A stretch of DNA of 55,815 nucleotides from assembly GCA_016783445.1 (NCBI GenBank), contig JADHWO010000009.1, forward strand, positions 1-55,815. The letters run 5' to 3'. A program made the position numbers and the translations under genes. Numbering within the stretch: the stretch's first letter is position 1; each line of letters starts with the position of its first letter. This stretch comes from Candidatus Aminicenantota bacterium (GTDB taxonomy: Bacteria; Acidobacteriota; Aminicenantia; Aminicenantales; Aminicenantaceae). Shown here in pieces: positions 9,353 through 18,189 of this stretch. The notes below the pieces were generated by a model. That model was given only the letters and a program-made list of their open reading frames with translations. It did no database searches and was not told where the DNA came from.

Positions 9353-9443
9353 AGTACTTATTCCTTTTGCTTATAAAGCTATAATATTTCTTTTATTGAT
9401 AACAAAGTCAGTTTGAAATGAAGCGATCATCTTGTCCCTACAC

Positions 9444-9635
9444 TCATTTTATATATGCATAATTTGTGCCAGATTCTGACCGCCTGGAATATGTTTTATT
9501 TCTATTTCTGATGCTTTCAATTCCCGGTCCACTTTCAACAGCTATTCTTATTTTTACCAACTCGCCTTTTCTTGCTGCATTATGAATATTTCCTGCATAG
9601 CCAGGCAATAAAAAAGTATCTAACATAGTCAGCAC
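9444..9635 (-). pseudogene. degraded ankyrin-repeat fragment
   Basis: The frame contains GNIHNAARKGELVKIRIAVESGPGIESIRNRN, which matches the start of an ankyrin repeat (IHxAARxGxLxxVxxLLxxNP-xxINxxxxx) with eroded loop residues. Only about one repeat remains and it then runs into unrelated sequence. This is probably the relic of a larger ankyrin protein. The remaining 9353-9910 gap is AT-rich with no other recognisable content. Confidence 0.4.
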
Positions 9636-9910
9636 AAAATTAATTTTAAATTTTTTTTCTCAAGATATTTTTCATTTTTTTCACTTTTCTCAAAAATTCA
9701 TCTTCCATATATTAATACGCTTTTCAAAGCATAAAGGTTGCTAAAAATTAAAATCTTCTTTTGTAATTCTAATTATTCCTATATTTTATGTATTATTTTT
9801 TGGAGGCACTTTAACAGCTTCTCTTCCCCATTTGATTTTATCTTTTTAACGGCGCCCAACTGTAAAATATTTTTACTTCAAGTAAAAAGAGAGCAGGCTT
9901 TTATCGGTAT

Positions 9911-11743
9911 TTATTTGAGGATTAAAAGCGAAAAAGAGTCGGGTACAACAAGATACTCGCCACACACCACTACTCCCGCGGATTCACCCGGAGTATTAAA
10001 AAATCCAACCAGTTTGGGAGAAGTTGGATTTTTTATATCAATTTTTTTTATCCCGGAAGTCTCATCCGAGACATAAACAAAATTCCCTTTAACAACAACT
10101 GCATTGGAAAAGCCATCTATTCCTAATGAACCAACAATTGATGGAGCAGATGGATTGCTTATATCTATGACCTGCAAACCCGAAGAACCATCCGCGACAT
10201 AGGCATAGTTCCCTTTAACACTTACTCCATAAGAAAGACCGGGTGTTTTACAGGACCCCACAAGTTCAGGAGAAGATGGATTTTTTATATCCAATATGTG
10301 AAAACCTGTATCACTGCTCGCTACATAAGCAAAATCGTTGCTTACTACAAGTCCGTATGCAAAGCCTGGCATTTTATAAGAACCAACAATCGCAGGTGTG
10401 GATGGATCGCTGATATCGATAATATTAAAACCAGAGAGGTCAGAAGTTAAATAAACATAATTTCCGCGCACAAATACTGTCCGCGGAACACCCGGCACAG
10501 GAAACGTTTTAACAAGCTTAATTTTTGCATGATCAGTGAAGTTATATATCATTAATGACCATCTATCCGTGACATAGGCATAATCACCGCCTGCACCAAG
10601 CCCATGAATCCCGCGCATACGGCCGATTGAGCCAACAACCTTTGGATTTAAAGAATCTGTGATATCTATCACTTTTAAGCCCGAGAGGTCTCCCACAGTA
10701 CAAAGGTAATTCCCAGCTAAAGCTGCTCCTATAATAGAGCCGGGAGTGTAATATGAGCCGGCTATTCTTGGAGAAGAAGGATTGGCTATGGATAACACAT
10801 GGATACCTGCAAAATAATCCACAACATAAGCATGGTTTTCGCTCATGACAACATCCCAGGCTTCGTTATACATGGTGTACTTGCGTGTTGCGGCAAGGAC
10901 CGGAGCCTCTGGTTTGCTCACATTAATTACCTGAAAACCACCATCATAAATGTTCCCCACACAAACATAATCACCGCTTACTGCGACTCCGTGGGCATAG
11001 CCTGATGTAATAAAAGAGGCGGCGAGCTTCGGTGCTGAAGGATCACTTATATTTATTATCTTTAAGCCAGAAGAGCCATCTGCAACATAGGCGTAATCGC
11101 CAGATAAAGCGACTTTTTCTGCGGTTCCCTGTGTATCAAATGAACTTGCCTGCCTGGGATATGAAGGATCCTTGATGTTTATAATTTGTAACCCTGAAGA
11201 GCCATCTGCAATGTAAACAAAATCTTCCTTTAGAGCCACTTCTTCTGCTGAACCGTCTGTATCAACCGAGGCAGCCAGCTTGGGAGATGAAGGACTGCTG
11301 ATGTCTATTATCTGAAGTCCTGATGGGCCATCTGCAACATAGGCATAGTCACCAGCTACAGTTACATCTTTAGATTCACCGGGAGTGTCAAAAATACCTT
11401 TAAGAGAAGGCGCTTTGATGTCCGTGACATCCACTATATGCAGGCCTTTTGCCCCTGCAGCAATACAAACAAGGTTGTCCTTTTTGTCAACACCAAATCC
11501 TCCACCAAGGTAAAGACGTGAGATAAGAACAGGCTTTCTTTTATTAGAAAAATCCAGAACAACAAGCCCGTTTAAAAACGCGCAGTAGGCAAAATCGCCT
11601 TCTATTTTTGCATCATAAGCTTTAGTCCATAATATACTGCTTATATATTCGAGGTCTGAATCCCTTGAAAATTTGCCGCAAGATGAACATAAAAGCACAA
11701 GTATAATAATTGCGAAAAGGAGTTTATTTATTACACGTCTCAT
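9911..11743 (-). CDS. LVIVD-repeat beta-propeller lipoprotein
   Basis: Exported protein of 610 aa built almost entirely of LVIVD repeats of about 41-43 residues (GDYAYVADGSSGLQIIDISNPSAP.LVGS..TPG). I count 13 full units plus a closing half-unit, about 14 in all, which would fit two seven-bladed propellers. The N-terminus (MRRVINKLLFAIIILVLLCSSCGKF) is a hydrophobic signal ending in Cys-Ser-Ser-Cys, probably a lipoprotein signal although Cys at -3 is atypical. Such propellers usually serve as surface binding or scaffold domains; no catalytic motif is seen. It is transcribed alone. Confidence 0.88.
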   Translation of the reverse strand: MRRVINKLLFAIIILVLLCSSCGKFSRDSDLEYISSILWTKAYDAKIEGDFAYCAFLNGLVVLDFSNKRKPVLISRLYLGGGFGVDKKDNLVCIAAGAKGLHIVDVTDIKAPSLKGIFDTPGESKDVTVAGDYAYVADGPSGLQIIDISSPSSPKLAASVDTDGSAEEVALKEDFVYIADGSSGLQIINIKDPSYPRQASSFDTQGTAEKVALSGDYAYVADGSSGLKIINISDPSAPKLAASFITSGYAHGVAVSGDYVCVGNIYDGGFQVINVSKPEAPVLAATRKYTMYNEAWDVVMSENHAYVVDYFAGIHVLSIANPSSPRIAGSYYTPGSIIGAALAGNYLCTVGDLSGLKVIDITDSLNPKVVGSIGRMRGIHGLGAGGDYAYVTDRWSLMIYNFTDHAKIKLVKTFPVPGVPRTVFVRGNYVYLTSDLSGFNIIDISDPSTPAIVGSYKMPGFAYGLVVSNDFAYVASSDTGFHILDIKNPSSPELVGSCKTPGLSYGVSVKGNYAYVADGSSGLQVIDISNPSAPSIVGSLGIDGFSNAVVVKGNFVYVSDETSGIKKIDIKNPTSPKLVGFFNTPGESAGVVVCGEYLVVPDSFSLLILK

Positions 11744-11787
11744 TTTATTTCTCCATTTTATAAAAGATCGACATGTTATTTAAAGGT

Positions 11788-11860
11788 GGGCTTGATGAAT
11801 CAAACCCCTACAAAATAAAAATTGTGTGGTTGCGGAGCCTGTTGCGAGCGAAGCGTGGCA
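11788..11860. repeat. composite dispersed repeat (GGGCTTGAT palindrome plus TTGCGAGCGAAGCG block)
   Basis: The palindrome GGGCTTGATGAATCAAACCC (11788-11807) is followed by CCTACA and, 20 bases on, by a GGAGCCTGTTGCGAGCGAAGCG block ending in GGCAATCTT. The same two-part arrangement occurs at 20185-20262. A close relative (palindrome plus GATTGCCACACTNCGTTCGCAA) is at 4931-4993 and 37215-37270. Confidence 0.6.
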
Positions 11861-11932
11861 ATCTTCTTTGGACTCGCAATGACAATATTGCCGCGTCACT
11901 TCATTCCTCGCAAAAACAGTTTATGGCCTTGT

Positions 11933-12805
11933 TTATATTAAAATATCTTCTTTCCAGCCCAGCTTGATCAAATCAATCTTATTCAAATCGCTATTGCCCA
12001 GTTTATGCTTAACATCGGCAACCTCGATGTGCCTGGGAACTGGCGGTATCTCCCGCGCTTTCCCCAGCTGTTCAGCGCGTTTTGCCATGATAAGCCGTAA
12101 GCCGATAGCATCAACTGCCACAGGGTCCTGACCAACTATTAGTCCTTTGTACCCCCAGACATACCGGCGGCTGAAATGGTGAGGCCCGCGTCCGTGATAC
12201 TGGGGAGTCAGCGCACATAAAACATTCAGCCGTGTCTTGCCTTTTACCTGGGGTAAATAAAACAGCGAGCCAAGGTCTGAGCAGCTGTTGGGATGATAGG
12301 CGGGTTGAGATTTAGCAAACATTATGTAATTTTTCATACAGCCGCTGACACCAGCAAGGTAATGTGTTCTCAAAGGCCTGACATTGATAAGTGAGGTTGC
12401 TCTAAGAAAAACAGAATTTGTCCGTACTCCATGGTCATCAAAACTGATATCTTCTTTTTTCACACCAGCATCGATCAGCCGACGTTCGATTGATCTCTCG
12501 AGCTCAGGAGGAGTAGGAAGGTAAGACCAAACATTGGTCTTTACTCCCACAACTTCACCTGGTTTAATAATTTTCTGAAATGCTTTTACCGGGTCATCCT
12601 GGTTAAATAGAGTTTTAACCGCTTCATCAAGCATCTGTTGGACAATTTCTTCTTTGATTTTAGAATTTTCATCCAAGGCATCAGAATGACGAATCAAAAT
12701 AACCTTTGATTTTTTTGTCTGTTGAGAGGAAAAACCCATTGTAGCTCCTAATACTGCAAAGGTACTCCCCTGTATGAAATCCCTTCGAGTTATAACCTTT
12801 CCCAT
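11933..12805 (-). CDS. Tat-exported DUF362-like protein
   Basis: 290 aa from the ATG at 12805, chosen because GGTGAT precedes it and it opens with a twin-arginine signal (TRRDFIQG, then a hydrophobic stretch AVLGATMGF). A longer in-frame start at 12868 would bury the signal. Features of DUF362-type proteins are visible: VGVKTNVWS, a conserved SGCMKNYI with neighbouring Asn and Cys, and GLIVGQDPVAVDAIGLRL. DUF362 proteins are often linked to iron-sulfur or redox functions, but no ferredoxin cysteine cluster is present here. Function unknown; probably a folded, cofactor-bearing periplasmic protein. Confidence 0.8.
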   Translation of the reverse strand: MGKVITRRDFIQGSTFAVLGATMGFSSQQTKKSKVILIRHSDALDENSKIKEEIVQQMLDEAVKTLFNQDDPVKAFQKIIKPGEVVGVKTNVWSYLPTPPELERSIERRLIDAGVKKEDISFDDHGVRTNSVFLRATSLINVRPLRTHYLAGVSGCMKNYIMFAKSQPAYHPNSCSDLGSLFYLPQVKGKTRLNVLCALTPQYHGRGPHHFSRRYVWGYKGLIVGQDPVAVDAIGLRLIMAKRAEQLGKAREIPPVPRHIEVADVKHKLGNSDLNKIDLIKLGWKEDILI

Positions 12806-12980
12806 TGTAATATCACCTTTAAATGAATTTTTATCCTTGGAGCAATACTGAGGCATGGTTCTTATCAAGCACTGTATAAGAAAGAAAAGTTGTCCTTTTC
12901 ATGAATGGACCTTTTACTCGAATTCTCATTATAGAAATTAAGTTAAAACAATACAATTTATAATTCTAAATTCATAAATT

Positions 12981-13007
12981 GTGGCTTTGATAAATCAAAT
13001 CCCTACA
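12981..13007. repeat. dispersed TTGAT-ATCAA palindrome copy
   Basis: Degenerate copy (GTGGCTTTGATAAATCAAATCCC, then TACA) in the 377-base gap between the divergent DUF362 and permease genes. The rest of that gap is AT-rich; I see no clear promoter hexamers in it. Confidence 0.5.
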
Positions 13008-13245
13008 ATTTAATAAATAATTTGTCTATTTTTTGGCCAACTGTCCAATTTTTTCCCTGCATTCGCAAAGAAAGGAAGAAGTTGTTAAAATGATGTGTTT
13101 GATTTAAGCTTTCGAGCTTCGGGATAAACTTTTCCCTTTCCAGGGCTTGTTTGTTCAGAAACTATAGAAAAGGATAATTAGTCTTATGGAAATAGACGGA
13201 AGATATTCTTTTTTTCTGCGTCAAAATTATTCTATGTAGGATTAA

Positions 13246-14595
13246 ATGAAAGAAAACGGATTGGAAAGGAGGCTCGGGCTTTTCCCGGTAACAAATATAG
13301 TAATTGCCAATATGATCGGAGCCGGAATCTTTACAACTTCCGGACTCCTCATGTCAGACCTGCAAAATCCTCTTTTAATGATTTTGCTGTGGATTGGAGG
13401 GGGGATAATCGCACTGTGCGGTGCTTTATGCTACAGCGAACTAGGCGCAGCAATGCCTCATGCTGGAGGAGAATATATTTTCCTTTCCAGATTATTTAAT
13501 CCTCTGTTCGGATTTTTAAGCGGATGGGTTTCTTTTTTTGTAGGCTTCTCTGCTCCTATTGCTGCTTCTGCCATAGGATTTTCTGAGTATTTGGCCAGGG
13601 CTTTTCCTCAGGTATTAAGCCTGGGAATTTTCGATAGCGCTCTTGAAGCAGTGGTTTTAAAAAAGTTCTACGCAATAATTGTTATTTTTGCTTTTACCCT
13701 GATTCATCTCAGGGGCATTCAATTTGGCACAGGAGTCCAGAATCTCCTGACTGTGTTAAAAGTGGGCCTGATCGTGGGCCTTATCGTTATAGGATTTTCA
13801 CTCGGCAATGGGAGCATGGAGCATTTTTCCCAGGGAGAAGAATTCAGATTTAATTTTGGAGGATGGAAAACCATAGGTCTTTCTTTGATGTGGATCATGT
13901 TTGCATACAGCGGCTGGAATGCATCGGCCTATATCGGTTCAGAAATAAAAAAGCCAAAGAAAAATCTCCCGCTTTCTTTGATATTGGGTACGGGAATTGT
14001 CATTCTTCTATATTTTTGCCTGAATCTCCTTTTTGTTTATGCTGCTACGCCTGAAGATATGAGTGGAGTCATCTCCATTGGAGGACTTGCTGTAGGGAAT
14101 TTATTCGGGAAATCCTTTGAGACTCTTCTTTCAATCCTTATATCTTTTGCTCTTTTTTCTTCTTTAAGCGCATTTATTATTCTTGGTCCAAGAGTCTATT
14201 ACTCTATGGCTAAGGATGGATATTTTTTCAAGTTTGCCTCGAAGGTTCACAATGTGCGCCGTGTTCCTTCAAGATCAATAATCCTTCAATGTGTAATTGC
14301 GGTCGTTATAGTGATATCAGGGACTTTTGACCAGATACTGACCTATATGGCTTTTTCCCTTGGAATTTTTCCAATTCTAGCAGTTATAGGTGTTTTTAAA
14401 TTGAGGAAACTAAAAAAACTTGAGTATAAAATGCCGGGTTTCCCCGTTGTTCCTGCTATCTATATTATGGCAGGTGTCTCAATTCTTGTTCTGGGTTTCC
14501 TTGAGCGCCCGGTTGCTTCTTCGATAGCAATTCTAACTGTTGCAGTGGGAATTCCCGCATATTTTATTTTTAAGAAAAAATATAAAAAAGAGTGA
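13246..14595 (+). CDS. APC-superfamily amino acid permease
   Basis: Inner-membrane secondary transporter of 449 aa with about 12 hydrophobic spans. The APC signature is in span 1 (NIVIANMIGAGIFTTSG), followed by ALCGALCYSELGAAMPHAGGEYIFLSRLF and, in the middle, WIMFAYSGWNASAYIGSEIKKPKKNLPLSL, all typical of amino-acid/polyamine antiporters and of LAT-like members. ATG with TAGGA four bases upstream. It is convergent with the sulfatase, with only 23 bases between the stops. In this protease-rich region it is a likely importer of released amino acids (inference); specificity cannot be read from sequence. Confidence 0.92.
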   Translation: MKENGLERRLGLFPVTNIVIANMIGAGIFTTSGLLMSDLQNPLLMILLWIGGGIIALCGALCYSELGAAMPHAGGEYIFLSRLFNPLFGFLSGWVSFFVGFSAPIAASAIGFSEYLARAFPQVLSLGIFDSALEAVVLKKFYAIIVIFAFTLIHLRGIQFGTGVQNLLTVLKVGLIVGLIVIGFSLGNGSMEHFSQGEEFRFNFGGWKTIGLSLMWIMFAYSGWNASAYIGSEIKKPKKNLPLSLILGTGIVILLYFCLNLLFVYAATPEDMSGVISIGGLAVGNLFGKSFETLLSILISFALFSSLSAFIILGPRVYYSMAKDGYFFKFASKVHNVRRVPSRSIILQCVIAVVIVISGTFDQILTYMAFSLGIFPILAVIGVFKLRKLKKLEYKMPGFPVVPAIYIMAGVSILVLGFLERPVASSIAILTVAVGIPAYFIFKKKYKKE

Positions 14596-14618
14596 CAGAC
14601 TGCTTTTTCTCCTTCTTT

Positions 14619-16004
14619 TTATAAATCCGGGTCCTTGAGTTCTTTTCTGAGCGCGATCATCCGGGCCTTTAACCGCTCTAGAATGTCTTTATAAGCAGGA
14701 TCATTAATCAGATTGTGCATCTCATGCGGGTCGTTCTTGAGATCAAAAAGCTCAAACTCCTGAGGTTCTTCAAAATAGTGTATGTATTTCCATCTTTTAG
14801 TACGGACACCACGGTTTTTCCTGACCATGTGAACAGCAGGATATTCGTAATACTCATAAAGAAAATCCTCTCTCCATAATGTTTCCTTTCTACGCAGGAG
14901 AGGTTTAAAATTTTCTCCGTCCATAGTCTCAGGGATGGGAGCTCCGGCCAGAGCTAAAATTGTGGGCGCAAAATCCACATTAAGAACCATCTCTTCATTT
15001 ATTGTTCCAGGCTTGACCATTTTTGGATACTTGACAAGCAGAGGAACCCGGATGGATTCTTCGTACATGAGGCGTTTGTCAAAAAAGTGATGTTCGCCGA
15101 GGAAAAACCCATTATCTCCAGTGTAAAGAACAACTGTATTGTCCTCGTACTCCAACTTATCAAGAGCATCAAGCACCCGGCCTACATTTTCATCAACCCC
15201 AACAATACAGCGGTAATAATCCTTAAGGAATGTATCGAGGTCAGGCACATCTTTAAAATCGCCGATTTTCATATCCGCATTCTTTACAGCATCTGGTTTC
15301 CCTTCATATGTATCATGGAATGTTTCGGGCTCGGGCATTTTGATGTCTTTATATAAGTCTTTAAGGCGTTCAGCCGGGTGCCAGCTCCGGTGTGGCGCCT
15401 TAAACCACAAAAGTAAACAAAACGGTTTCTCATGTTCCATTTCCAGGTATTTAATGGCATGGTCTGCCAGAACGTCTGACACATGCCCCTTGTATTCGGT
15501 GTCTGGGCCAAAATTTTCCGAAGCGATGGGATTGTTGTACCTCCCCTGCCCTTTAAAACCGAAGTAGTAGTCTAAACCTCTGTTCTCTGCCCGGTCTCTG
15601 TTATGCCACTTGCCTATGAAGGCCGTTTCATATCCTGCCTCCTTAAGTATTTCGAGGAAAGTTTTCTGCTCCATGGGGAGTGACATACCGTTGCGGCGGA
15701 CACCGTGATTGTGGACATATTTCCCTGTGAGAATCGACGCTCTGCTCGGACCGCATAAAGAAGTCGTGACAAACATATTTGTAAATCGGACGCCGCCTTC
15801 TGCAATTCTATCCATATTAGGAGTTTTAATGACCGGATTCCCTGCACAGCTCATTCCATCCCACCTTTGATCATCAGTCATAAAAAAAACAAAGTTGGGC
15901 TTTTTTCCTTTAGGAGTGCAAGAATAAGTGCCAAATGTAAAAGCTGAACCCAGCAGTCCCGCGGACGAATATTTTATAAATTCTCTTCTGGATATATTAT
16001 TCAA
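14619..16004 (-). CDS. type I sulfatase (Tat-exported)
   Basis: 461-aa sulfatase of the formylglycine class that hydrolyses sulfate esters, probably on glycans. It has a Tat signal (SRREFIKYSSAGLLGSAF), metal-binding NFVFFMTDDQRWDG, and the active-site signature C-G-P-S-R followed by ASILTGKY (Cys near 84), the residue matured to formylglycine. The C-terminal half has GDNGFFLGEHHFFDKR and ends in RTKRWKYIHY...ELFDLKNDPHEMHNL, as in iduronate or choline-type arylsulfatases. Folded Tat export fits cytosolic maturation by a formylglycine-generating enzyme, which is not in the window. Confidence 0.94.
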   Translation of the reverse strand: MNNISRREFIKYSSAGLLGSAFTFGTYSCTPKGKKPNFVFFMTDDQRWDGMSCAGNPVIKTPNMDRIAEGGVRFTNMFVTTSLCGPSRASILTGKYVHNHGVRRNGMSLPMEQKTFLEILKEAGYETAFIGKWHNRDRAENRGLDYYFGFKGQGRYNNPIASENFGPDTEYKGHVSDVLADHAIKYLEMEHEKPFCLLLWFKAPHRSWHPAERLKDLYKDIKMPEPETFHDTYEGKPDAVKNADMKIGDFKDVPDLDTFLKDYYRCIVGVDENVGRVLDALDKLEYEDNTVVLYTGDNGFFLGEHHFFDKRLMYEESIRVPLLVKYPKMVKPGTINEEMVLNVDFAPTILALAGAPIPETMDGENFKPLLRRKETLWREDFLYEYYEYPAVHMVRKNRGVRTKRWKYIHYFEEPQEFELFDLKNDPHEMHNLINDPAYKDILERLKARMIALRKELKDPDL

Positions 16005-16206
16005 GGGACACCTCCTAAATAATGGTTAAATATAAAATGCTTAAAAGTTGGGTAGGCAATAAAGCTAGTAAAACCAGGATTTCAAATTTAAAATCGGCGC
16101 TTTTTCCTGTGTTCACTTGAGTTGTTTTTCTAAGTATCACATGAAAAATTGAAAGTCAACCAGAGGAAAAATTGAGTGCATATTTCCAACTTTGTTATTC
16201 AAAGAA

Positions 16207-16386
16207 GTTTTGGGAGACAGCATCAGCGACCATTGAAGATTTAGCCTTCGGATTTTGGCTTTCGAGGGAAGTCGACAGAGTCGACCTGCGAGTATGTCTG
16301 AGCGTAGCGAGTTACGCAGCAGCTGAGAAGGCCAAAAGGAGAATGGCGTTAAAAATCTGATTGGGAGCCGAGCTGTTTCCAAAAAC
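16207..16386 (+). repeat. structured repeat, copy 1 (covarying hairpin core)
   Basis: About 180 bases bounded by the complementary arms GTTTTGGGAGACAGC and GCTGTTTCCAAAAAC. It shares with 49306-49492 the blocks TTGAAGATTTAGCC, CGACAGAGTCG, GCGAGTATGT, AGCGAGTTACGCAGC, GAGAAG, ATGGCGT and AAAAATCTGA. The arms and inner stems differ between copies but remain complementary. It lies in the gap between the sulfatase and the beta-lactamase-fold gene, has no ORF of its own, and shows no clear outer terminal repeats or target duplication. The strand of any function is unknown. Confidence 0.65.
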
Positions 16387-16446
16387 CTTAATCTCTGGCA
16401 TCACATATTTGGAGATATTTCTAATAAACAGGGACTATCCCTTTTT

Positions 16447-17955
16447 TTACTTATTATTAAAAATTATACTGGTGAGCTTACTGTAGAGTTCACGCACCTT
16501 TGCTCTTCTGCCTGAGTTACTGGTAATAATAATAACAACGTCTTCATCCAGATATCTTACAAAGTTGGCTAGGAAGCCAAAATCATTGGCTCCTCCATGG
16601 CTGACAATTTTAGTGTTTCGGTCAGTTTTGCGGATTCCCCAACCATAACCCATCCAGTAACCATCTCCTTCGTTGACGTGCATTGTGTAAGACTTTTTTT
16701 TCGCTTTACGGGAAAGGATTTTATTGCCTTTCATGGCAAGATGGAACTTGTATAAATCCTCAGCTGTTGAAACCATTCCTCCATTCCCCAGGAGTGCCCA
16801 TGTAATCTCAGGCCATGTTAGAGGTGAATTCTGCTTACCGAATTTACGGGCTTCGTAACCATGGGCAACATTTTTCTCCTTCCAGGCAGGATTGCGGTAA
16901 AAACCGGTGCTGGACATTCCGGCTGGATCAAAAATCTCTTGTTTGAGATATTCCTTAAAAGATCTCCCTGAAACTTTTTCAGCGATAATCGCAAGCAATG
17001 TATACCCGGAATTAGAGTAGGCGTTTTTCTCACCGGGAATAAACTTAAGTTCCTGGTTGAATATATGCTGCAGAGCCTCATCCCGGGTCATTTTCTCAAA
17101 GTCTCCTTTTGTATCATGGTAATCCCCTAGCCCCGACGAATGCGTAAGCAGATGGTGAATGGTGATTCCTTTTTTATCTTCTGGCACATTGTCAAAGAAT
17201 TTTGTGATGGGATTTTTTACTTCTAGTTTACCCTGCTGTTCCAGTCTCATTATAACTGTCGCGGTGAAGGGTTTTGATATGGAGCCGATATCAAAAACAG
17301 TCTGGGTTATAATAGGAATCCTTTGCTCTCTCACGGCCCAGCCGTAGCCCTTATGGAGCACTTTCTCACCTTTCTTGGCAACCAGCACTGTGCCGGAGAA
17401 TCCTTCCTTTATTTTGCCGAGCAAATACATATCAATCTCCATTCCCAGTTTACCTTTAACGACAGCATTAGGATCTGCTGCCTCTGAAGCGGTCGGAGGA
17501 GAAAGTGCTTTTATATCTGAGGGCTCTTCTTTCCCCGGCGGCTCTGCCATTCCGTAGCTCATGTCTTTAACAGCATAAGGAGATTTAGACTCAGTTATTA
17601 GCTCAATCTGTCTGTATCCTGCAGAATTCTTACATTTGAGAAGGGCTGCTATTTCATAATCACTTAATACATCAACTCTCACTACTTCAAAGCCTCCATA
17701 ACGATCATAAGCCTGTTTAAAGAAATCAACATGGTCCTCAATGGAGAACTGATCCAGGAAAGATTTAGAAAAATCTTCAGCAAACTTGCGCATTTTTTGA
17801 ATATCCCCGGATTCAATTACAGCAAGTAATTGGGCAAGTTTTTTCCCTGCCGCTGTATCAGGAAGCTTGGTTTGGACAGCTCCATTCACCTGTAAGGCAA
17901 AGACCATAAAAATCGCGATCAAAGCGGTCATAAAAGAACGATGTAATAAAGTCAT
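16447..17955 (-). CDS. serine beta-lactamase-fold hydrolase (class C/esterase type)
   Basis: 502-aa exported enzyme: signal peptide at about 1-26, an N-terminal all-purpose alpha+beta region (about 30-150), then a beta-lactamase/transpeptidase-fold domain. It has SISK as the SxxK nucleophile motif (near 225), YSNSGYTLL as YxN (near 313) and SHGGANDF as the HGG equivalent of KTG (near 455). Family members are D-aminopeptidases, esterases or penicillin-binding-like hydrolases; true beta-lactamase activity is not implied. It probably acts on periplasmic peptides or esters. The gene is followed by a structured repeat and a GGGA-CTA-TCCC hairpin near 16423-16433. Confidence 0.9.
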   Translation of the reverse strand: MTLLHRSFMTALIAIFMVFALQVNGAVQTKLPDTAAGKKLAQLLAVIESGDIQKMRKFAEDFSKSFLDQFSIEDHVDFFKQAYDRYGGFEVVRVDVLSDYEIAALLKCKNSAGYRQIELITESKSPYAVKDMSYGMAEPPGKEEPSDIKALSPPTASEAADPNAVVKGKLGMEIDMYLLGKIKEGFSGTVLVAKKGEKVLHKGYGWAVREQRIPIITQTVFDIGSISKPFTATVIMRLEQQGKLEVKNPITKFFDNVPEDKKGITIHHLLTHSSGLGDYHDTKGDFEKMTRDEALQHIFNQELKFIPGEKNAYSNSGYTLLAIIAEKVSGRSFKEYLKQEIFDPAGMSSTGFYRNPAWKEKNVAHGYEARKFGKQNSPLTWPEITWALLGNGGMVSTAEDLYKFHLAMKGNKILSRKAKKKSYTMHVNEGDGYWMGYGWGIRKTDRNTKIVSHGGANDFGFLANFVRYLDEDVVIIITSNSGRRAKVRELYSKLTSIIFNNK

Positions 17956-18110
17956 AATCCCCTCCTGAGAAGTTTAGAGTTCATATCAAATACTTTGTGT
18001 ATTATCTTCAAGCGATTTTATCGCAGATAAATGAGAGACACAACTCTTTCGTGAAGTTTTTATGAATAATCCAGGTAATGTATCAATTATAAAAAAAGTT
18101 ACAAAAAGTA

Positions 18111-18145
18111 AAAAAATAGAACCGTACACTATTTTTTGTTATAGT
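18111..18145 (+). promoter_or_regulatory. hairpin plus extended -10 promoter for the S10 peptidase gene
   Basis: A perfect 9-bp hairpin AAAAAATAG/CTATTTTTT (18111-18137) runs straight into TGTTATAGT (18137-18145), an extended -10 box with no convincing -35. Transcription would start near 18152, about 38 bases before the ATG at 18190. The hairpin matches the AAAATAGAACCG repeats seen upstream of other genes. Confidence 0.45.
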
Positions 18146-18189
18146 GAAAAAAGAAAAAATTCTAAAAAATTTCTCTTGGAGGAAGCAAG

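Noticed and set aside
9738-10076. 112-codon plus-strand frame
   Set aside because: Overlaps the LVIVD gene end; composition is poly-hydrophobic AT-rich noise with no start signal.
16137-16382. 80-codon frames on both strands across the structured repeat
   Set aside because: The repeat shows stem-preserving changes rather than codon-preserving changes, and the equivalent frames in the second copy do not align as proteins.
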